Of a stretch of 64,000 nt of DNA, positions 43,158 through 51,257 are shown in pieces (the stretch's first letter is position 1; each line of letters starts with the position of its first letter). Made by a program: the position numbers and the translations under genes. This DNA comes from Lachnospiraceae bacterium (GTDB lineage Bacteria > Bacillota > Clostridia > Lachnospirales > Lachnospiraceae), in NCBI GenBank assembly GCA_017439665.1, contig JAFSIS010000030.1, forward strand, positions 1 through 64,000. The letters run 5' to 3'. The notes beneath the pieces are model-generated. The model worked only from the letters and a program-made list of their open reading frames with translations. It was not told the DNA's origin and ran no database searches.

Positions 43158-43871
43158 ATGTCTTATTGCGTAAATTGTGGAGTAAAGCTGGAGCCTTCAC
43201 TTCAGACCTGCCCCCTGTGCCATACACCTGTAATCAATCCCAATGACCCACATACCCAAATTGCCAGCTGTACCTACACTCCTTTTTCCGAAAAGAAAGG
43301 TGATGTGGAGCTGGCACGCCGTAAGGATGCAGGACTCTGGATCACCATAGTGCTTTTTGCTTCCTCTTTGACCTGCCTGATCCTGAATCTGACTACCTTT
43401 ACCAGCATGCGCTGGTCCTGGCCGGTCATCGGAGGCTGCCTGCTTCTATGGGTGTTTACCTGTCCCAAAATGCTCTGGACCAGGCTCTCCTGGAGTATCT
43501 GTCTCATTGCTGATGCCATCTGCCTTATTGGCTATGAGTATTTTTTAAGCTGTCTGACCACAGACAGCCGATGGTTCTCTGCCCTGGCACTTCCGATTAC
43601 TCTGATGGTCTATTCACTAATCATCATCTATATTCTGCTGTGCAGGCTGATTTCCCGCTCCGGGCTGGCTGCCATTTTCTACTTTTTTGTAGAGGTCGGT
43701 TTCCTAAATGTGGGAATAGAGCTACTCATCGACCGTTTTCAGGATCTTGCTTTAAAACCTGGCTGGTCAGCCATCGTCTTCAGCGTATGTATGGTTATTT
43801 CCGTTGGTTTATTGGCCATTATGTCCATTTCCAGACTTCGTAATACCGTAAGAAAACGCCTCCATTTCTAG
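43158..43871 (+). CDS. DUF6320-type zinc-ribbon membrane protein
   Basis: A 237-residue protein. The N-terminal zinc ribbon has two CxxC pairs (YCVNCGVKL, TCPLCHTPV). After a charged linker come about six membrane helices (about 55-232). This architecture is DUF6320. It is the second gene of a two-gene operon with the condensation-type acyltransferase. GAAAGGAG precedes the ATG. A terminator overlaps its last codons. I infer that it provides the membrane partner, for example to handle a lipid or exported acyl acceptor, but nothing in the sequence shows this directly. Confidence 0.8.
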   Translation: MSYCVNCGVKLEPSLQTCPLCHTPVINPNDPHTQIASCTYTPFSEKKGDVELARRKDAGLWITIVLFASSLTCLILNLTTFTSMRWSWPVIGGCLLLWVFTCPKMLWTRLSWSICLIADAICLIGYEYFLSCLTTDSRWFSALALPITLMVYSLIIIYILLCRLISRSGLAAIFYFFVEVGFLNVGIELLIDRFQDLALKPGWSAIVFSVCMVISVGLLAIMSISRLRNTVRKRLHF

Positions 43872-43882
43872 AGGCGTTTTGT
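43853..43882 (+). terminator. Rho-independent terminator overlapping DUF6320 stop
   Basis: Arms AAAACGCCTC (43853-43862) and GAGGCGTTTT (43871-43880) pair perfectly; the stop codon is at the loop edge. T runs on both sides allow it to serve the convergent Cys-rich gene too. Confidence 0.85.
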
Positions 43883-43903
43883 CTGTTACGTATTCTAATC
43901 CTT

Positions 43904-44392
43904 TTATTCTAATCCTTCTATGTTTCCCACTTCTTCTTTTCTTTCTTTCTTTTTGAAGTGGTATTCCTTCATAATAATAGAGGCTCTGTTGGGATCCATT
44001 TTACCGATTCTCATCAGGTAAGGCAGTACCTCTCCATCAAATTCCTGTTCTTCACCATATTCGATCACTTCAAGGCAGTTACGTACCACATTAATGATAC
44101 AATTGTCAAAATGACCGGCTTTGCAGCTGCGGCACTGTGCAAGAAGATGAGCTATTCCATGAAGAGTCTCATATTCATCATAACCACCCCGTATATCATA
44201 CTGAGGCATATTCTTCTGACCTTCATATACATAGGTAACCTCATCCCGCATACAGTTCTTCGTACAGATACGGGCATAACCGATCAGACATTCAGGTCCT
44301 GCACAGCTTCCACATACTTCGGGAGTCTTACAGATATTATCCAAATCCTCAAGGATCTCCTCTCCGTTTAATTGATCATATGTAATTGCCAT
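43904..44392 (-). CDS. Cysteine-rich protein of unknown function
   Basis: A 162-residue soluble protein with ten cysteines: C21, C27, C30, C35, C43, C47 in the first third (CGSCAGPEC, ICTKNC) and C87, C90, C98, C106 in the middle (QCRSCKAGHFDNC, NC). The spacing suggests metal or cluster binding. Residues 60-82 include YDIRGGYDEYETLHGIAH with histidines. The end is Lys/Glu-rich. The ATG at 44392 has GGAGG six bases upstream. I do not recognise a named family. It is monocistronic, flanked by a convergent terminator and an exchanger gene. Confidence 0.65.
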   Translation of the reverse strand: MAITYDQLNGEEILEDLDNICKTPEVCGSCAGPECLIGYARICTKNCMRDEVTYVYEGQKNMPQYDIRGGYDEYETLHGIAHLLAQCRSCKAGHFDNCIINVVRNCLEVIEYGEEQEFDGEVLPYLMRIGKMDPNRASIIMKEYHFKKKERKEEVGNIEGLE

Positions 44393-44502
44393 AATTTCCT
44401 CCATTCCCAGTCTGCTTCAAGTCCATTTTCTTCCAAACTGTTATCGTATATCAAGAATAATACTACAATAATTCTCTTTTGTCAAATTTTGTCAGAATAT
44501 TT

Positions 44503-45423
44503 CTACAGAAGATAAACAAAATACGCACCATAGCAAAGCAGCATGATAATCCCCCATTTCCGTCTCAGCTCCATGGTCCGGCAGACGGATAACCATAAGA
44601 TCACAGCAGCTGCCACTGCGATCCAGCCGTCAAAAAAGAAGCTGGGCTGATAGGGGATGGGTGAGATCAGGGCAGTGGTTCCCAGGATGAACAAAATATT
44701 GAGGATACTGCTTCCCACAATATTTCCGATAGCAATATCTGCATTTCCCTTAATTGCTGCAGTCACAGAAGTTACCAGCTCCGGAAGTGAGGTTCCCAGA
44801 GCCACGATGGTAAGACCGATAAACCGTTCACTTAAACCAGCAGTTTCAGCAAGAGCCGTAGCACTGTCTACCGTAATATTACTTCCCCAAACGATCGCAA
44901 CCAGACCGATAACCGTAGATAACAAAAGCTTCCATACGGCCTTTTCCTCTGTGCTGCTCTCTTCCTTTCCCTTTTTGGCCATACGGAAGAGATAGCCCAG
45001 ATAAACCAGGAAAAGGATCCAAAGGATAACACCTTCTGCTCTGGTCACCTCATTACCTGTACTTCCCATAATAATCAGGACTATGGTAATGGCGATCATA
45101 TAAGGAATTTCCACCTTAAGAGTGGATTTCTGGATGGCAACAGAAACGATAAGGGCCGTAATTCCCAAAATGATCAAAATATTTAAAATATTGCTGCCTA
45201 CCACATTTCCGATGGCAATTTCCGCATTCTGCTTTAAGGCTGCCGTAATACTTACCGCTGCCTCCGGTGCACTGGTTCCCATGGCCACGATGGTAAGCCC
45301 CACCACCAGCTGAGGAATCCCCATCCTTCTGGCAACTCCAGAGGTTCCGTCTACAAACCAGTCAGCCCCCTTCACCAGCATCAAAAATCCTAATGCCAAC
45401 AATAAAAATTCAATAAAAATCAC
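44503..45423 (-). CDS. Na+/Ca2+ (CaCA family) exchanger, YrbG-like
   Basis: A 306-residue membrane antiporter with ten predicted helices in two inverted halves. The alpha-repeats are AMGTSAPEAAVSI with GNVVGSNILNILIILG, and ALGTSLPELVTSV with GNIVGSSILNILFILG, containing the ion-coordinating Glu and Asn/Ser residues. An intracellular loop (KKGKEESSTEEK) divides the halves. Length is typical for YrbG. It likely exchanges Na+ for Ca2+; K+ use cannot be decided. An extended -10 (TGCTATAGT, minus strand, 45512-45520) lies upstream. Confidence 0.9.
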   Translation of the reverse strand: MIFIEFLLLALGFLMLVKGADWFVDGTSGVARRMGIPQLVVGLTIVAMGTSAPEAAVSITAALKQNAEIAIGNVVGSNILNILIILGITALIVSVAIQKSTLKVEIPYMIAITIVLIIMGSTGNEVTRAEGVILWILFLVYLGYLFRMAKKGKEESSTEEKAVWKLLLSTVIGLVAIVWGSNITVDSATALAETAGLSERFIGLTIVALGTSLPELVTSVTAAIKGNADIAIGNIVGSSILNILFILGTTALISPIPYQPSFFFDGWIAVAAAVILWLSVCRTMELRRKWGIIMLLCYGAYFVYLL

Positions 45424-45566
45424 GTATAGTCCTCCTTTTGTACATAAATTGACCTATGCTGTTATTTCTTTTCTCACAGCTATCTTTGTTCTTTAGTCAT
45501 TTACCAAAGAGACTATAGCATATAAGGCTAAAAAAAGCCAGTTTAATTTGTCGCATTTTGCCGCAG

Positions 45567-46355
45567 TCACAGGATGGTATACTGGAGTACGTTGTAAAAA
45601 TCCATGGCTACGATCAGAAGCAGCAGGATCTTTAGGATCTTCTCTACTCCTGCATTGTCGATCCTTCTGGATATGGCCGCTCCCACCAGAGCACCGCTGA
45701 TCCCTCCCGCAACCATGCAGATCAGATTCATCCATTCAAAATCCGGTACAGAGCTCGTCACCAGTGCACTGGCAATACTGGAAATCTGCGAAAAAATAAT
45801 GATGTAAATGGAGTTTTTTGCCGCCTCCTTCGCCTCCATGGAAAAGAAGAAGAACAATACCGCCACATTGCTGGTTCCTCCTCCTATCCCTAAAAAGGAG
45901 GAGATCACTCCCAGGACAACACCAATGATTACAGAAACTCCCAGGTTCTGGATCCGTTTGGAAGGAAGTCTGTCCTTATTGCAGACATAAAGCAAAACCA
46001 AAAAGGTGATAATGGTCAAAAACACCGCCTGAATAGCTCCCAGGGCTCTTTCATTGGGAAAACTGTTTCGTACCAGCTCGAAAAGCCATTTCCCCAAAAG
46101 ACCTCCCAGCACAGCTCCTACAGCCAGGGCCGTGCTGATTCTGACCTGCAGCCTGACTCCGTCCTTCCTCCCCCGAATCAGGGAACAGACCGACATCCCC
46201 AGAACGGTGCAGCCGGAGCAGAAGCTGACGGTAGAAACAGGAAGAATACCGATCATATCCAGCACCGGCTTGATGATCACTCCACCTCCCGCACCGACTA
46301 CGGCTCCTACACTGGATGCAAGAATGCAGACAATAAACAGAACTAATGGTATCAT
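45567..46355 (-). CDS. TauE/SafE-family anion exporter
   Basis: A 262-residue membrane protein with about eight helices and the two family repeats: VGAVVGAGGGVIIKPVL near the N-terminus and GVISSFLGIGGGTSNVAVLF in the middle. TauE/SafE proteins export sulfite, sulfoacetate and other organic anions. It is the last gene of the long nagB-to-tauE row and starts 24 bases after the LarA-like gene, so export of an acid end product or sulfur anion of that pathway is a reasonable inference. The substrate cannot be read from sequence. Confidence 0.85.
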   Translation of the reverse strand: MIPLVLFIVCILASSVGAVVGAGGGVIIKPVLDMIGILPVSTVSFCSGCTVLGMSVCSLIRGRKDGVRLQVRISTALAVGAVLGGLLGKWLFELVRNSFPNERALGAIQAVFLTIITFLVLLYVCNKDRLPSKRIQNLGVSVIIGVVLGVISSFLGIGGGTSNVAVLFFFFSMEAKEAAKNSIYIIIFSQISSIASALVTSSVPDFEWMNLICMVAGGISGALVGAAISRRIDNAGVEKILKILLLLIVAMDFYNVLQYTIL

Positions 46356-46379
46356 GATTATCCTTTCTCCTTATTTTTC

Positions 46380-47873
46380 CTAGCCGGCACAGCCGCAGCC
46401 ACCTGTATGTCCATAGGCATCCATACAGTCTAAGGCAGGATTTTTCATACAAAGATGGACTGCTGCTTTTTTAAAGGTCATGGGCAGAGCCAGAATATTG
46501 GGATTCTCCCCCACAAATTTCTTTTTCGCATCGGCCAGTGCCTCTTCAAAGCTTTCTCTGGTCTTTAATCCCATTCCCCTTGCATAGCCCGGTTCCTGGG
46601 CTCCCACGATATAGATGGCACTGGTATTCATTTCTGCAATATGGCCGCAGGACATCATGGAAAAGCCGTGGAAGGGATGAAAAGCATTGGTAAAGCGGTA
46701 TTTTCGGATATACTCTTCGTTGGTGGCAAAATATTCACCATAGCGGTTCATATCCGGCAGGATATTCATATGGTCATGCTGGAAGAGCTCATACACTTCT
46801 CTTAAATAGGGCCAGAGCTCATCGTGGAAATAGCCGTTACAGGTGGATGCACAGATCAGCACACATTGATCACTCATGATCCTTTTGAACCGAAGGACCT
46901 GTGCACTTAAGGCCTGCATCATCATAATGGGATTGGTTCCCATGCCATCTCCATAGTGGAATTTCTGCGGCATACCGAATACCAGAACATCATATTTTTT
47001 CTCTGCCCAATGGACATAGGTACGCTTATCTGCCACCTTCCAGCTTAAAGGCATCATCTCTTTTGCATAGCCGGAAAAAACAGCAATCTGGCGGGAAGAG
47101 GTATCCAGCACCGCATCACAGCAGAAAAAGGGATGGCCCATTTTCTCTTCCATGTGCATACTGATCTCATCGAACTTACTGCGCATCAGACTTCCGCCGT
47201 TAACAGGAGTAAAATCCTTTCTGTGCATAACTGAAGGGACATGGTGACTGGCAATGGAGCGCCAGTTGGTAATTCCCGTTGCACTGTGCTTGTAGCCTCC
47301 CGAATATCCCCCATAGGGATTTCCCTGAACATGACCAATCAGAATGGGAATATCACAGTCAAAAACATATTTATTCATGACTACCGGATCTCCTCTGTCC
47401 GTGCAGCCCAGGTCGATCATATGATCCGGATCCTCACTGTCGTGGCTGATGATCTGCCCCGTTGGCCAGAATTCATTGAACAGCTCCTCTCCGAAAAGGG
47501 CCCTGGCATCTCCCTCCTTGCTTCGGGGATGGAGCCCATTGGAAATAATGAACAGAATATCCTTTTTTTCCACTCCTGCTGCATAAAGCTCCTTTAAGAT
47601 CAGCTTAATACTCATCTTCCGATGGCTGGTAGGCTGTTCTCCACCTTTTACCCTGTCGGGTACGATGAAGGTCACGGTACTTCCTTTATGAGCCAATTCT
47701 GTCAGGGTTGGCATACCGATGGGATTTGCCAGACTTTCCAGATAAGCCGCTTCCAGCTGATCCTCCGGAATAAAGTCAGGATCCTTCACCGTTTCTCCGG
47801 GAATAAAAATATCCGTATTGTCAGGAAGTTCTGCCGTCATCACTCCCTGTCCGTATTCAAAATCCAGTTTCAT
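46380..47873 (-). CDS. LarA-like (DUF2088) racemase/epimerase homologue with altered active site
   Basis: A 497-residue member of the lactate-racemase family, longer than LarA (about 425). Relative to Lactobacillus plantarum LarA it keeps the lysine that carries the nickel-pincer cofactor (K195, in GGYSGGYK), the nickel-ligand histidine (H211) and one catalytic histidine (H115, NGLHPRS), but the second catalytic histidine is N185 (HVQGNPYGGY). The C-terminus ends in a GCGCAG tail. GGAGAGG lies before the ATG at 47873; an in-frame start 21 codons earlier lies inside a hairpin region. The larB, larC and larE cofactor genes are not in the window. It probably epimerises a hydroxy acid or sugar acid other than lactate. 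Confidence 0.8.
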   Translation of the reverse strand: MKLDFEYGQGVMTAELPDNTDIFIPGETVKDPDFIPEDQLEAAYLESLANPIGMPTLTELAHKGSTVTFIVPDRVKGGEQPTSHRKMSIKLILKELYAAGVEKKDILFIISNGLHPRSKEGDARALFGEELFNEFWPTGQIISHDSEDPDHMIDLGCTDRGDPVVMNKYVFDCDIPILIGHVQGNPYGGYSGGYKHSATGITNWRSIASHHVPSVMHRKDFTPVNGGSLMRSKFDEISMHMEEKMGHPFFCCDAVLDTSSRQIAVFSGYAKEMMPLSWKVADKRTYVHWAEKKYDVLVFGMPQKFHYGDGMGTNPIMMMQALSAQVLRFKRIMSDQCVLICASTCNGYFHDELWPYLREVYELFQHDHMNILPDMNRYGEYFATNEEYIRKYRFTNAFHPFHGFSMMSCGHIAEMNTSAIYIVGAQEPGYARGMGLKTRESFEEALADAKKKFVGENPNILALPMTFKKAAVHLCMKNPALDCMDAYGHTGGCGCAG

Positions 47874-47889
47874 TTCTACCTCTCCTTTC

Positions 47890-47992
47890 GCCGCCTTCGG
47901 CGGCATTTTAATCACAGGAACTTTGTTCATTTGCACAAAGTTCGTGAGGAAAGTTTACTTTCCTCGACTCTCCCTTCTACCGCCTTCGGCGG
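47890..47992. repeat. Array of four hairpins between TIM-like and LarA-like genes
   Basis: In order: GCCGCCTTCGGCGGC (47890-47904), GAACTTTGT/ACAAAGTTC (47918-47926 with 47935-47943), GAGGAAAGT/ACTTTCCTC (47946-47965) and CCGCCTTCGGCGG (47980-47992). The first and last share the same 13-base core. None has a T tail. They fill the intercistronic space just upstream of the LarA-like ribosome binding site. Confidence 0.8.
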
Positions 47993-48000
47993 CATTTTCA

Positions 48001-48837
48001 TCATTTTTCCATATACAGACGGATGATCTTAAGATATTCCTCCGGATAATAACCGATCTCGCCGCTGAAACGGGTTAAGGCAATCAGCCCTCCGTCAATT
48101 TCAGGGATGGATGCCAGCATGGCTGCATTATCCTGTTTTAATCCGCCGCCATAAACAATATCCATGCCTCCCGTTTTCTCTTTGACAAAACGGGCTATTT
48201 TCGTGATATACTCCTTGTCTGCCGGTGTTTTTCCAGGCCCGATGGACCAGATGGGCTCATAGGCAATGACCACCCTTTCCTTATCCACATCCTTTAACCC
48301 GATCTCAAGCTGATCCCCCAATACCTTTTCCCAGTGTTCCTGTTCTTCACTTTTCTCACCTATACAGTAGAGTACCTTCATTCCTCTGGCGATAGCACAT
48401 CGGATCTCCTGATTCAACAGACGATTGACAGCAGCTGTATCCGTCACCCCGGCCTCTGCCAATACTCCCGCTTTATCGTTACGTTCTTCACAATGTCCGA
48501 TAATGGTGGTGGTACAGCCCACAGCCACCATAGAGGATGCACTGCGGTTACTGGTAAAGGCTCCGAAATTTCCTCCCACTGCTGTATCCATACGGTAGAC
48601 GCTCTGACAGCCGATCTGCAGGGGACTGTCCTTTCCCTTTGCTGCCACGGCTCCCAGAAGATGTGCCTCGGGAAAATACATGGCAAACTCCACCTCTTTC
48701 GGATCGTAGCTTTTTAACTCTTCCTGGGTAGATTCCACAATGACTCTGGCCCAGTCTTGCAAAGGAGCAAGACGGTTTACACCGCCATATTCTACAGGAA
48801 CGTCAAACCGCTTAAGATTCAAATAAATATGCTTCAT
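48001..48837 (-). CDS. Triosephosphate-isomerase-like protein with altered phosphate loops
   Basis: A 278-residue TIM-family protein, slightly longer than TpiA (about 250). Catalytic residues are kept: N7 and K9 (YLNLKRF), H115 (IIGHCEERN) and E194 (AYEPIWSIGPGKT). The parts that grip the substrate phosphate differ: loop 6 reads GPGKT instead of GTGKT, the GGSV loop is GGGL, and the C-terminal GGASL loop is IALTRF. It is therefore probably not the glycolytic enzyme but an isomerase for another small sugar phosphate, like the erythrulose-phosphate isomerases of tetritol pathways. Its ribosome binding site TAGGAGG begins with the aldolase stop codon. Confidence 0.8.
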   Translation of the reverse strand: MKHIYLNLKRFDVPVEYGGVNRLAPLQDWARVIVESTQEELKSYDPKEVEFAMYFPEAHLLGAVAAKGKDSPLQIGCQSVYRMDTAVGGNFGAFTSNRSASSMVAVGCTTTIIGHCEERNDKAGVLAEAGVTDTAAVNRLLNQEIRCAIARGMKVLYCIGEKSEEQEHWEKVLGDQLEIGLKDVDKERVVIAYEPIWSIGPGKTPADKEYITKIARFVKEKTGGMDIVYGGGLKQDNAAMLASIPEIDGGLIALTRFSGEIGYYPEEYLKIIRLYMEK

Positions 48838-48851
48838 GGATCTTCCACCTC

Positions 48852-50006
48852 CTAAATCCCCGCCTGTTTATACCGCTTAGCCATCTTCTCCAGAGTAACC
48901 TGCTCTACTCCGGGCGCATGGCCAAAGCTGGCAAATCTTACGATTAGTGTCCCAACCACTTCTTTCACACCATCCTCAATACATTTACATATCCTGCCCA
49001 CATGCTCATCGGGGATATTTCCTGTCATCACCGTATCCATAATGGGTGTGATAAAGACTCTGGGATCAAAGGCTGTTTTATTTTTTTCCAGAAGCTCATA
49101 GATTCCTCCGATGGATGCACTGGTTCTGAGAGCCTTCTCCCTGGCAAAAAGCTCCTTCATATTCCGGGTTACGGCCAGGCGAATATCCGTATCCACGTTG
49201 ATCTTATTGATACCACAATGGGAAGCCTCAATAAGCTGGTTTACATCAATTCCATAGGTATTGGTCAGTTCTCCTCCCAGAGCATTGATTTCCTCCACAA
49301 TATACTGTGGCACGGTGGATGAGCCGTGACTGACCAGATACCCCTCGATTCCTTCATGACGGAGGCATTCCTTGATGGCTATGGCAATTTCCTTACGGAT
49401 GACTGCGTTTTTTCCCTTATTTGCCCCGTGCATGGTTCCATAGCTGATGGCAAGAGCATCCACCTTCGTCTTTTTAAAGAAGGTAATGGCATCCATGGGA
49501 TTGGTGTAGGTACTTCCTGCCGAAAAGACATGGTCCTCCACTCCTGCCAGAACCCCCAGCTCTCCTTCCACCGTAACTCCCCGTTCATGGGCATATTTAA
49601 CCACCTCACGGGTCAATTCCATATTCTCTTCAAAGGGAAGGGAGCTTCCGTCGATCATCACGCTGGTATAGCCTCCTTCAATGGCCGCAATACAGGAATC
49701 CAGGTTCTTCCCATGATCCAGGTGAAGAGCAATGGGAATAGGACTGTCACTGCCGTAGGTTCTTACTGCATCGGCAATATTCCTGGCTCCTTTCTTTTTA
49801 TCTTCTAAAGTAGCATTCATAAAGTCTGTTCTGCCGCCCATAAAACCGTTTGCCAGATCTGCCCCCTGTAAAATTGCCGGGCTTCTGAACATTTCATGGA
49901 CCTCAATTACCGCTTTGGCCTGACAGACCGCATTTACATTGAAGGCTCCCTGGGCATAATCTCTCTTATCTGCCGCCTCTAGGATTGCTCTCATCGGTAC
50001 TAACAT
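48852..50006 (-). CDS. Class II (type B-like) fructose-bisphosphate-type aldolase
   Basis: A 384-residue zinc aldolase. The metal and catalytic residues are present: D97-H98 (HLDHGK), an EGELG segment, H193 (YGTMHGANKG), H227 (VSHGSST) and NVDTDIR. The usual GTSHGAYK loop is GTMHGANK. Length and the SHGSSTVPQYIVEEIN segment fit the longer class IIB group. It lies between the PFK-like and TIM-like genes in a single row, so it should cleave the PFK product. Whether the substrate is fructose-1,6-bisphosphate or a related ketose bisphosphate cannot be told. Confidence 0.85.
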   Translation of the reverse strand: MLVPMRAILEAADKRDYAQGAFNVNAVCQAKAVIEVHEMFRSPAILQGADLANGFMGGRTDFMNATLEDKKKGARNIADAVRTYGSDSPIPIALHLDHGKNLDSCIAAIEGGYTSVMIDGSSLPFEENMELTREVVKYAHERGVTVEGELGVLAGVEDHVFSAGSTYTNPMDAITFFKKTKVDALAISYGTMHGANKGKNAVIRKEIAIAIKECLRHEGIEGYLVSHGSSTVPQYIVEEINALGGELTNTYGIDVNQLIEASHCGINKINVDTDIRLAVTRNMKELFAREKALRTSASIGGIYELLEKNKTAFDPRVFITPIMDTVMTGNIPDEHVGRICKCIEDGVKEVVGTLIVRFASFGHAPGVEQVTLEKMAKRYKQAGI

Positions 50007-50021
50007 ATCTTCTCCCTTTCC

Positions 50022-50036
50022 GCCGCCTTTGACGGC
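50022..50036 (-). repeat. GC hairpin upstream of aldolase gene
   Basis: As minus-strand RNA GCCGTC-AAA-GGCGGC folds with a G-U pair replacing the G-C of the hairpins at 47890 and 47980; on the plus strand the same position would be a C-A mismatch. It lies just upstream of the aldolase ribosome binding site. Confidence 0.65.
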
Positions 50037-50072
50037 CTTCTGATCACAGTGGTTTTGTATAACAGTGTAAAA

Positions 50073-51242
50073 CTATTCCTGATTAAAATGAGTCATTTGG
50101 GTGAGCTTTCCCCCCAACAACGGTCTGCACCATTCCTTAAAGCTTTCCGTTACTCCATTTCCTTCTTCATTGATAAACGCTTTCGGCATGGTCTTCTCCA
50201 CCAGCATCACCTCCTCAATATCTACCAAAAATGGCTCTATCCGGTAGGGTGATGTGGATAGTCGTCTGAAAGCCACCATTTTCCCGCTTTCTTTCTGAAG
50301 AACTGCTCTGCAGGCCAGCTCTCCGGCCAGCTCTGCTTCCTCACGATCCACAGAGCTCTGCAAGAGGATTGATGCCCTTCCCAAAAGTCCCGGCTTTTCT
50401 CCTCTGGCCTTATAGCCCAGCCGTTTAATGACAAGCCCTGCAAGGTAGGAACTGACATCTCCGAAATAGGTTGCCCTTCCGGTCTTAAAAATGGGTTCTA
50501 CCACAGGATTTCCCTCCTGATCCTTAAGCCCCTCACTGACCACTATCACAATTCCTTTTTTCCGTGTTAACAGCTTCTTCACATCTTCTATATATTGATC
50601 TTCATCGAAGGGAATCTCCGGCAGATAGATCAGATCCGGTCCCGGTCCTCCATCATCTGATGCCAGAGCCGCTGCTGCCGTTATCCAGCCTGCATTCCTT
50701 CCGGAAGCCTCCATCACCACTACATGAATGGGAAGTCCCCGGACATCTGCACAAAGCTCTCTGGTACTCTGGGCAATGAACCGGGCCGCACTGCCAAAGC
50801 CCGGGGAGTGGTCGGTAACGGAAATATCATTATCCATGGTTTTGGGAATTCCCATCACTGCAATATCCATTCCTTTATTCCTGCAGGTTTTATGGAGCTT
50901 TCCACAGGTATCCATGGTTCCGTTTCCACCGTTAAAAAGCACGTAACCGATCTCCCATTTTATCAGTACCTCTGCCATTCGCTCATATTCCTTCTCACCA
51001 AGCTCATCTCTGGAGGTTCCGATGGCACTGCCCGGAGTCTGCAGCAAAAGCTGCAGCTTATCATCCGGCACCTCCTCCAGAGAAATAAATTTCTCTCTCA
51101 GCACCCCTCCGGTACCGTTTTTGGCCCCATAGATCCTTCCGATCTGAGGATATTTTCCGGCTTCCTTAAGGGCTCCGTACAAGGATGCATTCAGGACTGC
51201 CGTAGGTCCTCCCCCATGAATGATCAAGAGATTTTTTTTCAT
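50073..51242 (-). CDS. Phosphofructokinase-family sugar kinase (atypical donor signature)
   Basis: A 389-residue PFK. The N-terminal loop is IIHGGGPTAVLN, the donor-site motifs read NGGNGTMDT and GIPKTMDNDI, and the sugar-phosphate site includes VVVMEASGRNAGW and the later PGLLGRASIL stretch. Compared with ATP enzymes (GGDGS and GIPGTIDNDI), the second motif has the lysine that marks pyrophosphate-type or atypical kinases, while the first keeps Gly where clostridial pyrophosphate enzymes have Asp (GGNDS). Donor (ATP or PPi) is therefore open. It is followed by an aldolase gene and preceded by a two-component system in the same row. Confidence 0.85.
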   Translation of the reverse strand: MKKNLLIIHGGGPTAVLNASLYGALKEAGKYPQIGRIYGAKNGTGGVLREKFISLEEVPDDKLQLLLQTPGSAIGTSRDELGEKEYERMAEVLIKWEIGYVLFNGGNGTMDTCGKLHKTCRNKGMDIAVMGIPKTMDNDISVTDHSPGFGSAARFIAQSTRELCADVRGLPIHVVVMEASGRNAGWITAAAALASDDGGPGPDLIYLPEIPFDEDQYIEDVKKLLTRKKGIVIVVSEGLKDQEGNPVVEPIFKTGRATYFGDVSSYLAGLVIKRLGYKARGEKPGLLGRASILLQSSVDREEAELAGELACRAVLQKESGKMVAFRRLSTSPYRIEPFLVDIEEVMLVEKTMPKAFINEEGNGVTESFKEWCRPLLGGKLTQMTHFNQE

Positions 51243-51257
51243 CTTAACCTCCTACTC

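Noticed and set aside
46380..47873. Simple annotation as lactate racemase
   Set aside because: The second catalytic histidine is replaced, the protein is longer, and no lar accessory genes or lactate genes are near.
48001..48837. Annotation as the housekeeping triosephosphate isomerase
   Set aside because: Three phosphate-contact loops differ from the canonical sequences although the catalytic residues remain.
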